Origin: OLB16 sp964481775
GTDB taxonomy: Bacteria > Hinthialibacterota > Hinthialibacteria > OLB16
NCBI GenBank assembly: GCA_964481775.1
Contig: CAYZUX010000090.1
Span: 1-21,369, forward strand
Direction: 5' to 3'
Length of the DNA: 21,369 bases
In this document: positions 15,031 to 21,369 of the stretch, piece by piece
Position numbering within the stretch: position 1 is the first letter of the stretch
Layout: each line of letters starts with the position of its first letter
Program-made: the position numbers and the translations under genes
Notes under the pieces: model-generated
What the model was told of the DNA's origin: nothing
Seen by the model: the letters and a program-made list of their open reading frames with translations, nothing else
Databases searched by the model: none

Positions 15031-15786
15031 CTAGTCTGTGTCAGGGGGGAGATCCCCCAATACGCATTTCATGATCTCATCAATTTGGGTACGGATTCTG
15101 GCGTCGATCAGTCCGGATGGTGTCTCGATTCTCACTCCTCCCCGGTCAACTCTCCGGTCAATTTCCATTTTGATGGTTTTCAGGTCATCAAACCGGGCAA
15201 TCAGATCCATTTCGTATTGCTTAAGAATGCATAGATCATCTGGGTGAACATAGATAGTCAATTCCTGGCGTTCTCGGGCTTGCGACAATGCTGCACAGGC
15301 GGTTCGATAAACAAGATCCCGATCTTCTTGTGCCTGTCGTAGCAGGACCTTCTCCGCGATTCGAACCGCCAGATCGACAATTTCCCCTTTATGTTTTTCG
15401 AGACACTCTTTCATCGCGGCCTCGGTGGTTCTGACCAGCTCTTCCATTTCCCTTACGCTGGATTCCACTCTCGGGCGGAATTCTTCCAAAACCTTGGACT
15501 CTGCCTCGGATTTTGCGGCCTCAAAGGTTTCCTGGAAAAAGGCGGCTCTTTCGGCTTTTGCCTTTTCGATTAGGTCTGCAGCTTCTTTTCTTGCAGCCAT
15601 TCTTTCCTTTTCAGCGGCCTGCAACGCAGCCCGGCGGATTCGTTCGCTCGCTCTTTGGGCATCTTCGATAATATTTTCAGACTGTTCGCGTGCTTGAGCT
15701 TCCAGCTTTTCCGGATAAGTAAGGACCACCGGTTCATCAGCAATTTGCGCCTTCATGATACGCCGGGAAAAACTTGGATCATGCAT
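15031..15786 (-). CDS. fliH: flagellar export regulator FliH
   Basis: FliH binds FliI, restrains its ATPase and docks it at the export apparatus and C-ring; it resembles a fusion of F-ATPase b and delta subunits. Here residues about 25-140 are a long charged coiled coil rich in Glu, Ala, Lys and Arg. The C-terminal delta-like domain includes EIVDLAVRIAEKVLLRQ, LTIYVHPDDL and RVDRGGVRIETPSGLIDARI, which is the FliH signature ending. The length of 251 aa is normal. ATG 15786 lies five bases after the fliG stop without a clear Shine-Dalgarno; an in-frame ATG at 15756 is an alternative. The position between fliG and fliI supports the call. Confidence 0.93.
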   Translation of the reverse strand: MHDPSFSRRIMKAQIADEPVVLTYPEKLEAQAREQSENIIEDAQRASERIRRAALQAAEKERMAARKEAADLIEKAKAERAAFFQETFEAAKSEAESKVLEEFRPRVESSVREMEELVRTTEAAMKECLEKHKGEIVDLAVRIAEKVLLRQAQEDRDLVYRTACAALSQARERQELTIYVHPDDLCILKQYEMDLIARFDDLKTIKMEIDRRVDRGGVRIETPSGLIDARIRTQIDEIMKCVLGDLPPDTD

Positions 15787-15791
15787 GGGTT

Positions 15792-16817
15792 TCAGGCTAT
15801 GAGATCATCTTCTGAACGAGTAATTGTGATGTCTCCAGCCTCCTCCAGCCTCCGGATAACGGCAACAAACCGCTGTTGGGCTTCTTCAACTTGGCGCACA
15901 CGTATCGGTCCCATGAACTCCATATCTTCCTTGACAATTTCCGCAGCTCGTTGAGACATGTTCCCAAAGATCTTGTTCTTGACTTCGTCTGATGACCCCT
16001 TTAACACAATCGCCAATTCGCGTTGATCCACCTCTTTAAGTACCTGTTGAATCGAGCGGTCATCAAGCAAGACCACATCTTCAAATACGAACATCCTTTT
16101 CTTGATGGCGTCAGCCAGTTCGGCGTTCTCTGCCTCGAGGGTCTCCATAATGGAACGTTCCGTGGTACGGTCGACACGGTTGAGCAACTCGGCAAGGGCT
16201 TCAACACCCCCCACCGTGGTGAATTCCTGGGATAAAACAGTCGCAATTTTTCTTTCGAGGACTCTTTCAACCTCGCGGGTGATTTCCGGAGCAGTCTGGT
16301 CCATGGTGGCAATCCGCATGGCGACCTCAGCCTGTTGTTCGGGAGGAAGGGCGCTGATGATCGGCGCGGCTTGTTCGGGGGCCAGGTGAGAGAGGATCAG
16401 TGCGATGGTCTGTGGGTGTTCCCCCTGGATGAAGTTAAGGAGGTGTTCAGGCTCAACCCTTTTGACAAAGTCGAAGGGGGTTACCTGCAAGACCCCTTGC
16501 AGCCGTGCAATGATTTCCAGGGCCTTGTGAGGCCCGAGCGCCTTTTCCAGGATATCGCGGGCTTTTTGTATACCTCCAGTTCCCAGGTATTGTTGGGCCA
16601 TGGCGGTGTGGTAGAACTCCTCGAGGACAATGTTGATCGTGTCGGAGTTCAGATTTCCCAACGCCGCGATTTCCACGGTGATTTGCTCGATTTCCGCATC
16701 ACTGAGATTCCGGTAGATCTCCGCGGCAATCTCTGGTCCGAGTGCAACCAGCAGGATCGCGGCTTTTCTTTTCCCGCTGAGATCACTGCCTCCATCTGGT
16801 TTACTTCGACGGACCAT
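15792..16817 (-). CDS. fliG: flagellar motor switch protein FliG
   Basis: FliG forms the upper C-ring, binds the FliF tail and interacts with MotA to generate torque and switching. The N-terminal domain (GKRKAAILLVALG) begins at 15, the middle domain carries EHPQTIALILSHL (133-145), and the C-terminal torque domain holds LDDRSIQQVLKEVDQRELA and MGPIRVRQVEEAQQRFVAVI, with the charged residues of the torque helix preserved. The length of 341 aa is normal. The ATG has GGAG nine bases upstream and lies six bases after the fliF stop. Nothing in this protein looks altered to match the unusual FliF region. Confidence 0.97.
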   Translation of the reverse strand: MVRRSKPDGGSDLSGKRKAAILLVALGPEIAAEIYRNLSDAEIEQITVEIAALGNLNSDTINIVLEEFYHTAMAQQYLGTGGIQKARDILEKALGPHKALEIIARLQGVLQVTPFDFVKRVEPEHLLNFIQGEHPQTIALILSHLAPEQAAPIISALPPEQQAEVAMRIATMDQTAPEITREVERVLERKIATVLSQEFTTVGGVEALAELLNRVDRTTERSIMETLEAENAELADAIKKRMFVFEDVVLLDDRSIQQVLKEVDQRELAIVLKGSSDEVKNKIFGNMSQRAAEIVKEDMEFMGPIRVRQVEEAQQRFVAVIRRLEEAGDITITRSEDDLIA

Positions 16818-16823
16818 TGCTTT

Positions 16824-18440
16824 TTACTCCGCAAGCCAATTTCTGAGGATTCCCACAAACTCTTCGGGATTTCCCTTGGCGTAGGTTTCAATTTCCTCGC
16901 GTATCATTCTACTCTTCTGTTCCTCGGGCGGGAGGCTCTCAACCTCTCCGATCGCCCTGAGCCCAAAGTCCCTTAATCCCATATCGGGAGCACGTGGACC
17001 GATTGTCACCGCCTCCTCGGCCATGGCAGCTTCTTCCTCGGCTGCTGTCACCGTGAAGATCTTCCTGAGGAAGATAAAGAAAAGGATGATCGAGAAAATC
17101 GCCGCGAATAGGAATGCTGCACTCTCCACATTCTCACGTATGGTAGACCATTGTGCCTCGCTCTCAGCAAGTTCAACCGCTGAACGATCAAACGGCGCCT
17201 GGGTCAAAATGAATGTGTATTTTGTATTGCTGTCGATATGCGCCGCTGCAACTTTCAGGGATTTTTCCAGTTCCGCCATCTGCTCCGGTGTACGCGGAAC
17301 ATAGGTTCTTTCACCATTTTCAATCTTGGGGATATAGTTCACTGCAATGGAAACCCACTGCCTTTCGATTTCACCCGGTGCCACTTGTGTACTCGTTTCC
17401 CTTGTTATCCTCGGTTCGTTGTCGATTTCCGAGGTCTCTTGCGTCATTTCTGAATTGTTGCCATTCGAGGAACTTCTTCCCTGTGCCATTCTGTCATCAG
17501 GGTTATTTGACGGGGTGCCGGGAATTCCCCCCGTTTGCGTATCCTTGTCGGATATTTCCTCTGTCTTCCTCCTTCTTTCGAAGGGATTCTCAGCATCAAT
17601 GAATTTTTCTTTGATCGCCTTTTTGTCGTAATTGACCTTCACCTCGGCAGCGATGGTGTAGTTGGCTCCCCCGCCTACTATGGGATCCAGGATTGCCGCG
17701 CAGGCCGCGATTCGCCGGTCACGCAATATTTTTTCGGCATTCCGTTGTTCACTGGTAATCAGTTCACTCTCTGATTTCTCGACAAAGCCAGGCAACACCC
17801 GGCTGTTTTCATCGGTCACCACCACATCCGCGGGCTTCAAACCGGGTAGAGCATGAGCCACGGTCCACTGGATGCCCTGAACACTTTCGGTGCTCAGGGA
17901 ACCGCCACGTGTATTGACCTTGACCGCCGCCGTGGGTTTGGTTTCATCGCTGGGAAAAAGGCGTGTGTCCCGTTCAGTCAACTGGACTCGCGCCCAATCG
18001 ATCACATCCGAACCTTTCTCGATGGTTGTGGCCAGCTCTTCCTCCAGCGCACGCAGACGCAGCTCTTTGAATTCAGCCCCGGTCCGGCTCCAGCTGTATT
18101 CTTTCAGAACATTGAAACCACCCAGAGTTTTTTGCCGATTGGCAACGCTGAATTCCTGACGGAGTTTGTATTGGTCCCCGGAAACGTAGACTCCTCCATC
18201 CCGGACTGTGTATCTCTCCCCTTTCTGGTCAAGGAAACGTGTGACTTCTCCCAAGCTGGAATCATTGAGACCTCCATAGAGAAGCTCTCCACTCGGGAGG
18301 AAGTAAACAACCACAGAAACAGCAAGCAACAATGCGATTAGGACTCCGGAGAATCCCCCCACCATCCACTTTTGGGAGGAGGAAAGCTGCGTCCACAGAC
18401 GTGCGATATCCCCCTGAAGCCGTGTCAACCAGTCAGGCAT
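16824..18440 (-). CDS. fliF: flagellar MS-ring protein FliF
   Basis: FliF builds the MS-ring in the inner membrane that houses the export gate and carries the C-ring. Helix 1 is at about 26-48, the RBM1 ring-building motif starts GELLYGGLNDSSLGEV (51-66), and RBM2 runs from about 124 to 215 with WARVQL and QWTVAHALPGLKPADVVVTD. RBM3 with its disordered loop (287-350, rich in Asn/Ser) follows, then helix 2 at 440-462 and the FliG-binding tail ending GNPEEFVGILRNWLAE. At 538 aa it is complete. The frame opens at TTG 18455, but ATG 18440 (MPDWLTRLQG) is the better start. Two partial paralogues lie upstream of it. Confidence 0.96.
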   Translation of the reverse strand: MPDWLTRLQGDIARLWTQLSSSQKWMVGGFSGVLIALLLAVSVVVYFLPSGELLYGGLNDSSLGEVTRFLDQKGERYTVRDGGVYVSGDQYKLRQEFSVANRQKTLGGFNVLKEYSWSRTGAEFKELRLRALEEELATTIEKGSDVIDWARVQLTERDTRLFPSDETKPTAAVKVNTRGGSLSTESVQGIQWTVAHALPGLKPADVVVTDENSRVLPGFVEKSESELITSEQRNAEKILRDRRIAACAAILDPIVGGGANYTIAAEVKVNYDKKAIKEKFIDAENPFERRRKTEEISDKDTQTGGIPGTPSNNPDDRMAQGRSSSNGNNSEMTQETSEIDNEPRITRETSTQVAPGEIERQWVSIAVNYIPKIENGERTYVPRTPEQMAELEKSLKVAAAHIDSNTKYTFILTQAPFDRSAVELAESEAQWSTIRENVESAAFLFAAIFSIILFFIFLRKIFTVTAAEEEAAMAEEAVTIGPRAPDMGLRDFGLRAIGEVESLPPEEQKSRMIREEIETYAKGNPEEFVGILRNWLAE

Positions 18441-18593
18441 AATTATCCATCCCAATATGGGGTTAACGCGTAAAGACCATCCAGCTCAACAATAAAAAGG
18501 AAGGACCGGTACATCCCCCGAAACTTATTTCCCCTTCAAGGAACAACCCCCACATTGTCCCCTGAATTCAAACAACCCTATTCCAATTTACAA

Positions 18594-19262
18594 TCAGTCC
18601 TGTGCCGGGTGAGTGAGCTCACGTCCCACTTCATCCTGAACCCTCACATCCGCTGGCTTTAATCCCGCGAATGAATTCGCGACAACCCATTGAATCCTTT
18701 GTACATCCACGGACGGAAGCGTCTTTCCACCGGTTCCCAAAAAAACAGCGGCGCCTTTCTTTCCTTCACCTTCCTGGAGGGCTTCCTTCTCTTCATGCGG
18801 GAAACCCACACGGGCCCAGGCAATCTGTTCTGAACCCGTACTCAAGAGCTTCTCCAATTCTTTGCGAATCGCATTAAACCGCCGGGGATCCGGATTTACC
18901 TCAGCTCCAGCCGAGCCCTCCGCGTTCAGCTTTTCGTTTTGTTGCGTCTTCTTCCGGTCCCATTCCCAGGCATCGTATTTTTTCTGTAGATCCTCAACAT
19001 CCCCATGAATAAGCACTGAAGTCCCCGCATCACTGATCCGGTACGAAACTCCCTGTTGCTTCAGGAATTCTGATATCTCAGCAATGTCATCTGAATCCAA
19101 ACCTGAATAAAGAACCTTCTCTCCCGATTCGAGATAGACAAGCCCCACAAGTGCAAACTGAACGACTACCACCAATCCCAGATAGACAAATCCCCTAACA
19201 TAGTACGAGACTGGGCGACGGAAACCCTTACCTTTTTTACTATCCCCGAATGAAAATCCCAT
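18594..19262 (-). CDS. FliF N-half-like ring protein (truncated paralogue)
   Basis: A 222-residue protein homologous to the first half of FliF. Helix 1 is at about 25-43. Then come ESGEKVLYSGLDSDDIAEIS (45-64), like RBM1 of the neighbouring FliF, and a second domain with ELEKLLSTGSEQIAWARVGF and RIQWVVANSFAGLKPADVRV (189-208), like RBM2. It stops right there: no RBM3, no second helix and no FliG-binding tail. ATG 19262 is chosen because AGGGG precedes it, giving a start just before the basic stretch and helix; a longer frame begins at 19331. The gaps on both sides, 153 bases to fliF and 125 to the next gene, are larger than elsewhere in the operon. It could be an extra ring component or a decayed duplicate; the intact frame and conserved core favour the former. 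Confidence 0.75.
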   Translation of the reverse strand: MGFSFGDSKKGKGFRRPVSYYVRGFVYLGLVVVVQFALVGLVYLESGEKVLYSGLDSDDIAEISEFLKQQGVSYRISDAGTSVLIHGDVEDLQKKYDAWEWDRKKTQQNEKLNAEGSAGAEVNPDPRRFNAIRKELEKLLSTGSEQIAWARVGFPHEEKEALQEGEGKKGAAVFLGTGGKTLPSVDVQRIQWVVANSFAGLKPADVRVQDEVGRELTHPAQD

Positions 19263-19387
19263 AATGATCCCCTGAACATAACGCTGGAGAAAACACACGC
19301 GATCGGCCTTCCTCCAGCATAGTCCCGGCATCTCAGATAAGATCCGGCCATCCTGGTTGGATGCCCGGACGCCACTCCTTATTCATT

Positions 19388-19984
19388 TCATCGAACACTG
19401 GCAATCCGTTTGACTCCCCGTTCATAGGAAGGACCCGGACGCCAGTTGGTTCCAACCACAGCGATATTCTTTTCAGGAAGATTAGGAACTCGTGAGGCCA
19501 CAAGATCTTTGACCTTTGCAACATCATCCCTTGATAGACCTTGAGCCAGTACAAAGGCTACCGGTTCGGCATCATCCTTTTTTTCCCCTGGAATGTAGGA
19601 TGGCAAAGAGACACAGATCCGCGGGTCTTCAACTTCTGGCCACCGGTTCCGGAACTCCTTTTCTATCTGACGCTCCCAGAGGCCTCGTTGAGCAATCAGG
19701 TTTAACACCTCGTACTGTCGGGCCCCCTGGAGAATTTGAATTGGATCTGACTTTACATAGAACGTACGGGTCTTGGCATCGAAACGATAGTCGATCTGAC
19801 CGTTGACCAGGTATTCCACCATCGGCGCCTGGAACTCGGAAGGAACACCTACAATCAGGACTTTCTCCTCCACTTGTTCTTCCACGGCTTTCTTTTTCCA
19901 CCATGGATAACCAGCGCTGGATAGCACAGACATTGCCACCACAACCACCACCATCCTGAGTCCAAGACCTCTCATGACCCCCAT
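19388..19984 (-). CDS. divergent YscJ/FliF-like ring protein
   Basis: A 198-residue protein with one N-terminal hydrophobic segment (9-25, LRMVVVVVAMSVLSSAG) that may be a membrane anchor or a cleaved signal. Residues 40-90 (EKVLIVGVPSEFQAPMVEYL, then YRFDAKTRTFYVKSDPIQI) align by pattern with RBM1 of the two following genes. Residues 119-180 (EDPRICVSLPSYIPGEK; FVLAQGLSRDDVAKVKDLVA; NLPEKNIAVVGTNW) have the order and strand-helix pattern of RBM2. The homology is weaker than for the next gene and rests on this aligned pattern plus position. ATG 19984 follows a GGGGGAT stretch; the frame is open to 20107. It lies between fliE and the FliF-like genes and resembles a type III secretion YscJ-type inner ring protein more than FliF. 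Confidence 0.6.
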   Translation of the reverse strand: MGVMRGLGLRMVVVVVAMSVLSSAGYPWWKKKAVEEQVEEKVLIVGVPSEFQAPMVEYLVNGQIDYRFDAKTRTFYVKSDPIQILQGARQYEVLNLIAQRGLWERQIEKEFRNRWPEVEDPRICVSLPSYIPGEKKDDAEPVAFVLAQGLSRDDVAKVKDLVASRVPNLPEKNIAVVGTNWRPGPSYERGVKRIASVR

Positions 19985-20011
19985 GATCAATCCCCCAAAA
20001 AAGAGTATCCG

Positions 20012-20027
20012 GAGACGCTTTCGTCTC
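20012..20027 (-). other. hairpin in leader of YscJ/FliF-like gene
   Basis: GAGACG-AAAG-CGTCTC (minus strand) is a perfect six-base stem with a four-base loop, about 28 bases before the ATG at 19984 and followed nine bases later by six T. It is not a standard terminator because the T-run is displaced. The rest of the 224-base gap (19985-20208) holds no gene or motif I can support. Confidence 0.3.
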
Positions 20028-20208
20028 TTTCCAATGTTGAGAAGGGAGAAACAGGGGGGAAAGTTGATTGAATGACTTCCGGCTTGGTGGGAGCTCAATC
20101 CAACCAAGCTGCTTTTGACAGAAACTCCACTCTCCCCTTGCGTTCATGGAGCCCTTCTCCAGGAACACGTCTACCCCTTCAACAAAAACAGAGAGCGGCG
20201 TCTGAAAA

Positions 20209-20520
20209 CTAAACCTGAAGCCGTGAGATCTCCTGGTAGGCTTCCACAATTTTATTGCGGATCTGGAGAGTAAACTGGAATGCCAGGTTAGCCTCTTCGA
20301 CGGCTACCATCACATCCCTCAGGTCCGAGACTTCCCCGGTCGCGAACTTGCTGATCTTCTCCTCCGCAACGGATTGTAGACTATTGACTTCCCCCAGTGA
20401 CTTCTCGAGCAGGTCTCGAAAAGATGCCGTCCCCGTTGACTCAGGGGCCCCTAACCCCTTTGTCAGCAGGTTATCCGTACCTCTTGCTGCTACTGGATTT
20501 ACTAAGATCGGATTAACCAT
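20209..20520 (-). CDS. fliE: flagellar hook-basal body protein FliE
   Basis: FliE links the MS-ring and export gate to the proximal rod. The 103-residue length is typical. FRDLLEKSLGEVNSLQ (34-49) and the C-terminal DVMVAVEEANLAFQFTLQIRNK region (69-90) are the FliE landmarks, with helical C-terminus EAYQEISRLQV. The ATG at 20520 is preceded by GGAG with a long spacer. It follows flgC by 64 bases, in the standard flgB-flgC-fliE order, and is the last gene before the two extra FliF-like genes. Confidence 0.94.
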   Translation of the reverse strand: MVNPILVNPVAARGTDNLLTKGLGAPESTGTASFRDLLEKSLGEVNSLQSVAEEKISKFATGEVSDLRDVMVAVEEANLAFQFTLQIRNKIVEAYQEISRLQV

Positions 20521-20584
20521 GGATCTATACTACTCCAGTTTCCTGATCAATTCCAAGGGGGAAAGTATCTTTCCTGAAAAAATT

Positions 20585-21031
20585 TTATGTTGTACGTCCA
20601 ATCTCCAACGTCTTGGAGGCTATCAGCTTGGTGGCATTCATCGCGGTGACATTGGCCTCATAGGCACGTGATGCATCTATCAGGTTCACCATCTCATCGA
20701 CAACGCGGATATTAGGTTTCCGGACAATCCCTTGAGAATCCGCATCCGGATGTGTGGGATCGTACACATCCATGAAAGCCTCAGAGTCAGTGGCTTCGAC
20801 AATTTCACTGACACGAACCCCACCACCGAGTACTTCCTTCTCACTATAACCCTCTAACAGCTTGGAAAACCTTGACTTAGTTCCTCCGACAGCCTCAAAT
20901 ACCGTTGCCCGCCGACGGTAAGGTCCACCATCCTCAGTTCGAGTAGTCTGAGCATTCGCGATATTATTGGCGATTACATTCATCCGGATCCTTTGAGCTT
21001 CCAGACCTGAAGCACTCACATCAAAAATCAT
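20585..21031 (-). CDS. flgC: flagellar proximal rod protein FlgC
   Basis: FlgC is a proximal rod subunit exported through the flagellar gate and assembled in the periplasm. The N-terminal rod signature runs from FDVSASGLEAQRIRMNVIAN (3-22) into NIANAQTTRTEDGGPYRRR, and the C-terminal helix has NVTAMNATKLIASKTLEIG. The length of 148 aa is normal, without the few extra N-terminal residues of some homologues. The ATG has GAGGG a few bases upstream. It lies 18 bases after the flgB stop. Confidence 0.96.
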   Translation of the reverse strand: MIFDVSASGLEAQRIRMNVIANNIANAQTTRTEDGGPYRRRATVFEAVGGTKSRFSKLLEGYSEKEVLGGGVRVSEIVEATDSEAFMDVYDPTHPDADSQGIVRKPNIRVVDEMVNLIDASRAYEANVTAMNATKLIASKTLEIGRTT

Positions 21032-21049
21032 TGTCTATTCCCTCACTCC

Positions 21050-21369
21050 TCAGTTACCTCTAATGGCTGTTTTCAAATCTCGGTAGTTTCTGATCAGAAT
21101 CTCCGTAAGTGCATTGATTCTTCCGGCATTCTTGGAAAGTTCAGCCATCTCTCGGTCAATACTCACATTACTCCCATCTGCACGAAGTGGTTGACTCATA
21201 TCCCGCTTTGCTATCGGTGTAATACTCAATGAACTCACTGTCTGGTTTTCATCAATACCTGATCCATTTTCTAATCGATGAGGCCTCAGTGCTTCGATTG
21301 CCTTCTTGAGGCTATCCTCAAAACTCACTTCGATCCTCTGATATCCAGGAGTATCTACGTTGGCGATAT
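21050..21369 (-). CDS. flgB: flagellar proximal rod protein FlgB (N-terminus outside window)
   Basis: The proximal rod protein FlgB, cut by the right window edge. The coding frame runs to base 21369 and reads IANVDTPGYQRIEVSFEDSL at its start, the conserved rod motif, so the GTG around 21328 is an internal Val and not the true start. The C-terminal part has DGSNVSIDREMAELSKNAGR (70s) and NALTEILIRNYRDLKTAI, both FlgB hallmarks. About 35 N-terminal residues are missing from view. It heads the visible flagellar run, followed by flgC after 18 bases. Confidence 0.93.
   Translation of the reverse strand, partial: IANVDTPGYQRIEVSFEDSLKKAIEALRPHRLENGSGIDENQTVSSLSITPIAKRDMSQPLRADGSNVSIDREMAELSKNAGRINALTEILIRNYRDLKTAIRGN

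Noticed and set aside
18594..19262. Treating the half-FliF as a pseudogene of fliF
   Set aside because: The frame is intact, has a ribosome site, ends cleanly after a domain and conserves RBM core residues; pseudogene status stays possible but is less likely.
21050..21328. A complete 92-aa short FlgB starting at 21328
   Set aside because: The start codon is GTG inside a frame that continues to the window edge and encodes the conserved NIANVDTPGY rod motif; the gene is cut by the window, not truncated.

Overview
The window is a dense, AT/GC-balanced bacterial chromosomal segment with about twenty supportable protein genes, many overlapping by 4-11 bases. No rRNA, tRNA, CRISPR array, insertion sequence or phage gene was seen. 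A flagellar basal-body/export operon, a chromosomal-type parABS locus and heme genes indicate a free-living, motile, didermal-type bacterium. The DUF4432 protein and the stand-alone URO-D-family protein are gene types often met in the PVC group (Verrucomicrobiota, Lentisphaerota, Planctomycetota) and neighbouring uncultured phyla. That placement is an inference without a marker gene and should be held loosely.

Left part (1-8584, mostly + strand). A compact tetrapyrrole operon, hemA-hemN-hemE, opens the window. Its glutamyl-tRNA reductase keeps the catalytic Cys but has a degenerate NADPH-binding motif. Convergent to it lie a small candidate lipoprotein and a DUF423 membrane protein on the minus strand. 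Divergent from these come a glycosyltransferase and a Wzx-like flippase, which overlap and form a small surface-polysaccharide unit. A URO-D-superfamily protein, probably a corrinoid-methyltransferase-like enzyme and not a second HemE, follows.

Middle part (8612-12372, minus strand). A DUF4432 sugar-epimerase-like protein and a TauE/SafE transporter are joined by an ATGA overlap. Upstream of them are ParB and ParA, then a perfect 16-bp parS palindrome (TGTTCCACGTGGAACA at 12357-12372). The parS site directly abuts the stop codon of the last flagellar gene.

Right part (12373-21369, minus strand). This is a flagellar operon, read flgB-flgC-fliE-[YscJ/FliF-like]-[FliF N-half-like]-fliF-fliG-fliH-fliI-fliJ/motE. 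Two features are unusual. First, between fliE and fliF sit two extra small membrane-anchored proteins. Both look like the ring-building half of FliF/YscJ without the third domain, second membrane helix or FliG-binding tail, so the locus encodes three MS-ring-type proteins in tandem. Second, the last gene is a FliJ-MotE fusion: an N-terminal FliJ-like export chaperone/stalk, a transmembrane helix, a long coiled coil and a C-terminal MgtE-N/MotE-like domain. Together these suggest a modified inner ring and an export stalk linked to the membrane and possibly to the stator. This is the best candidate for something undescribed here.
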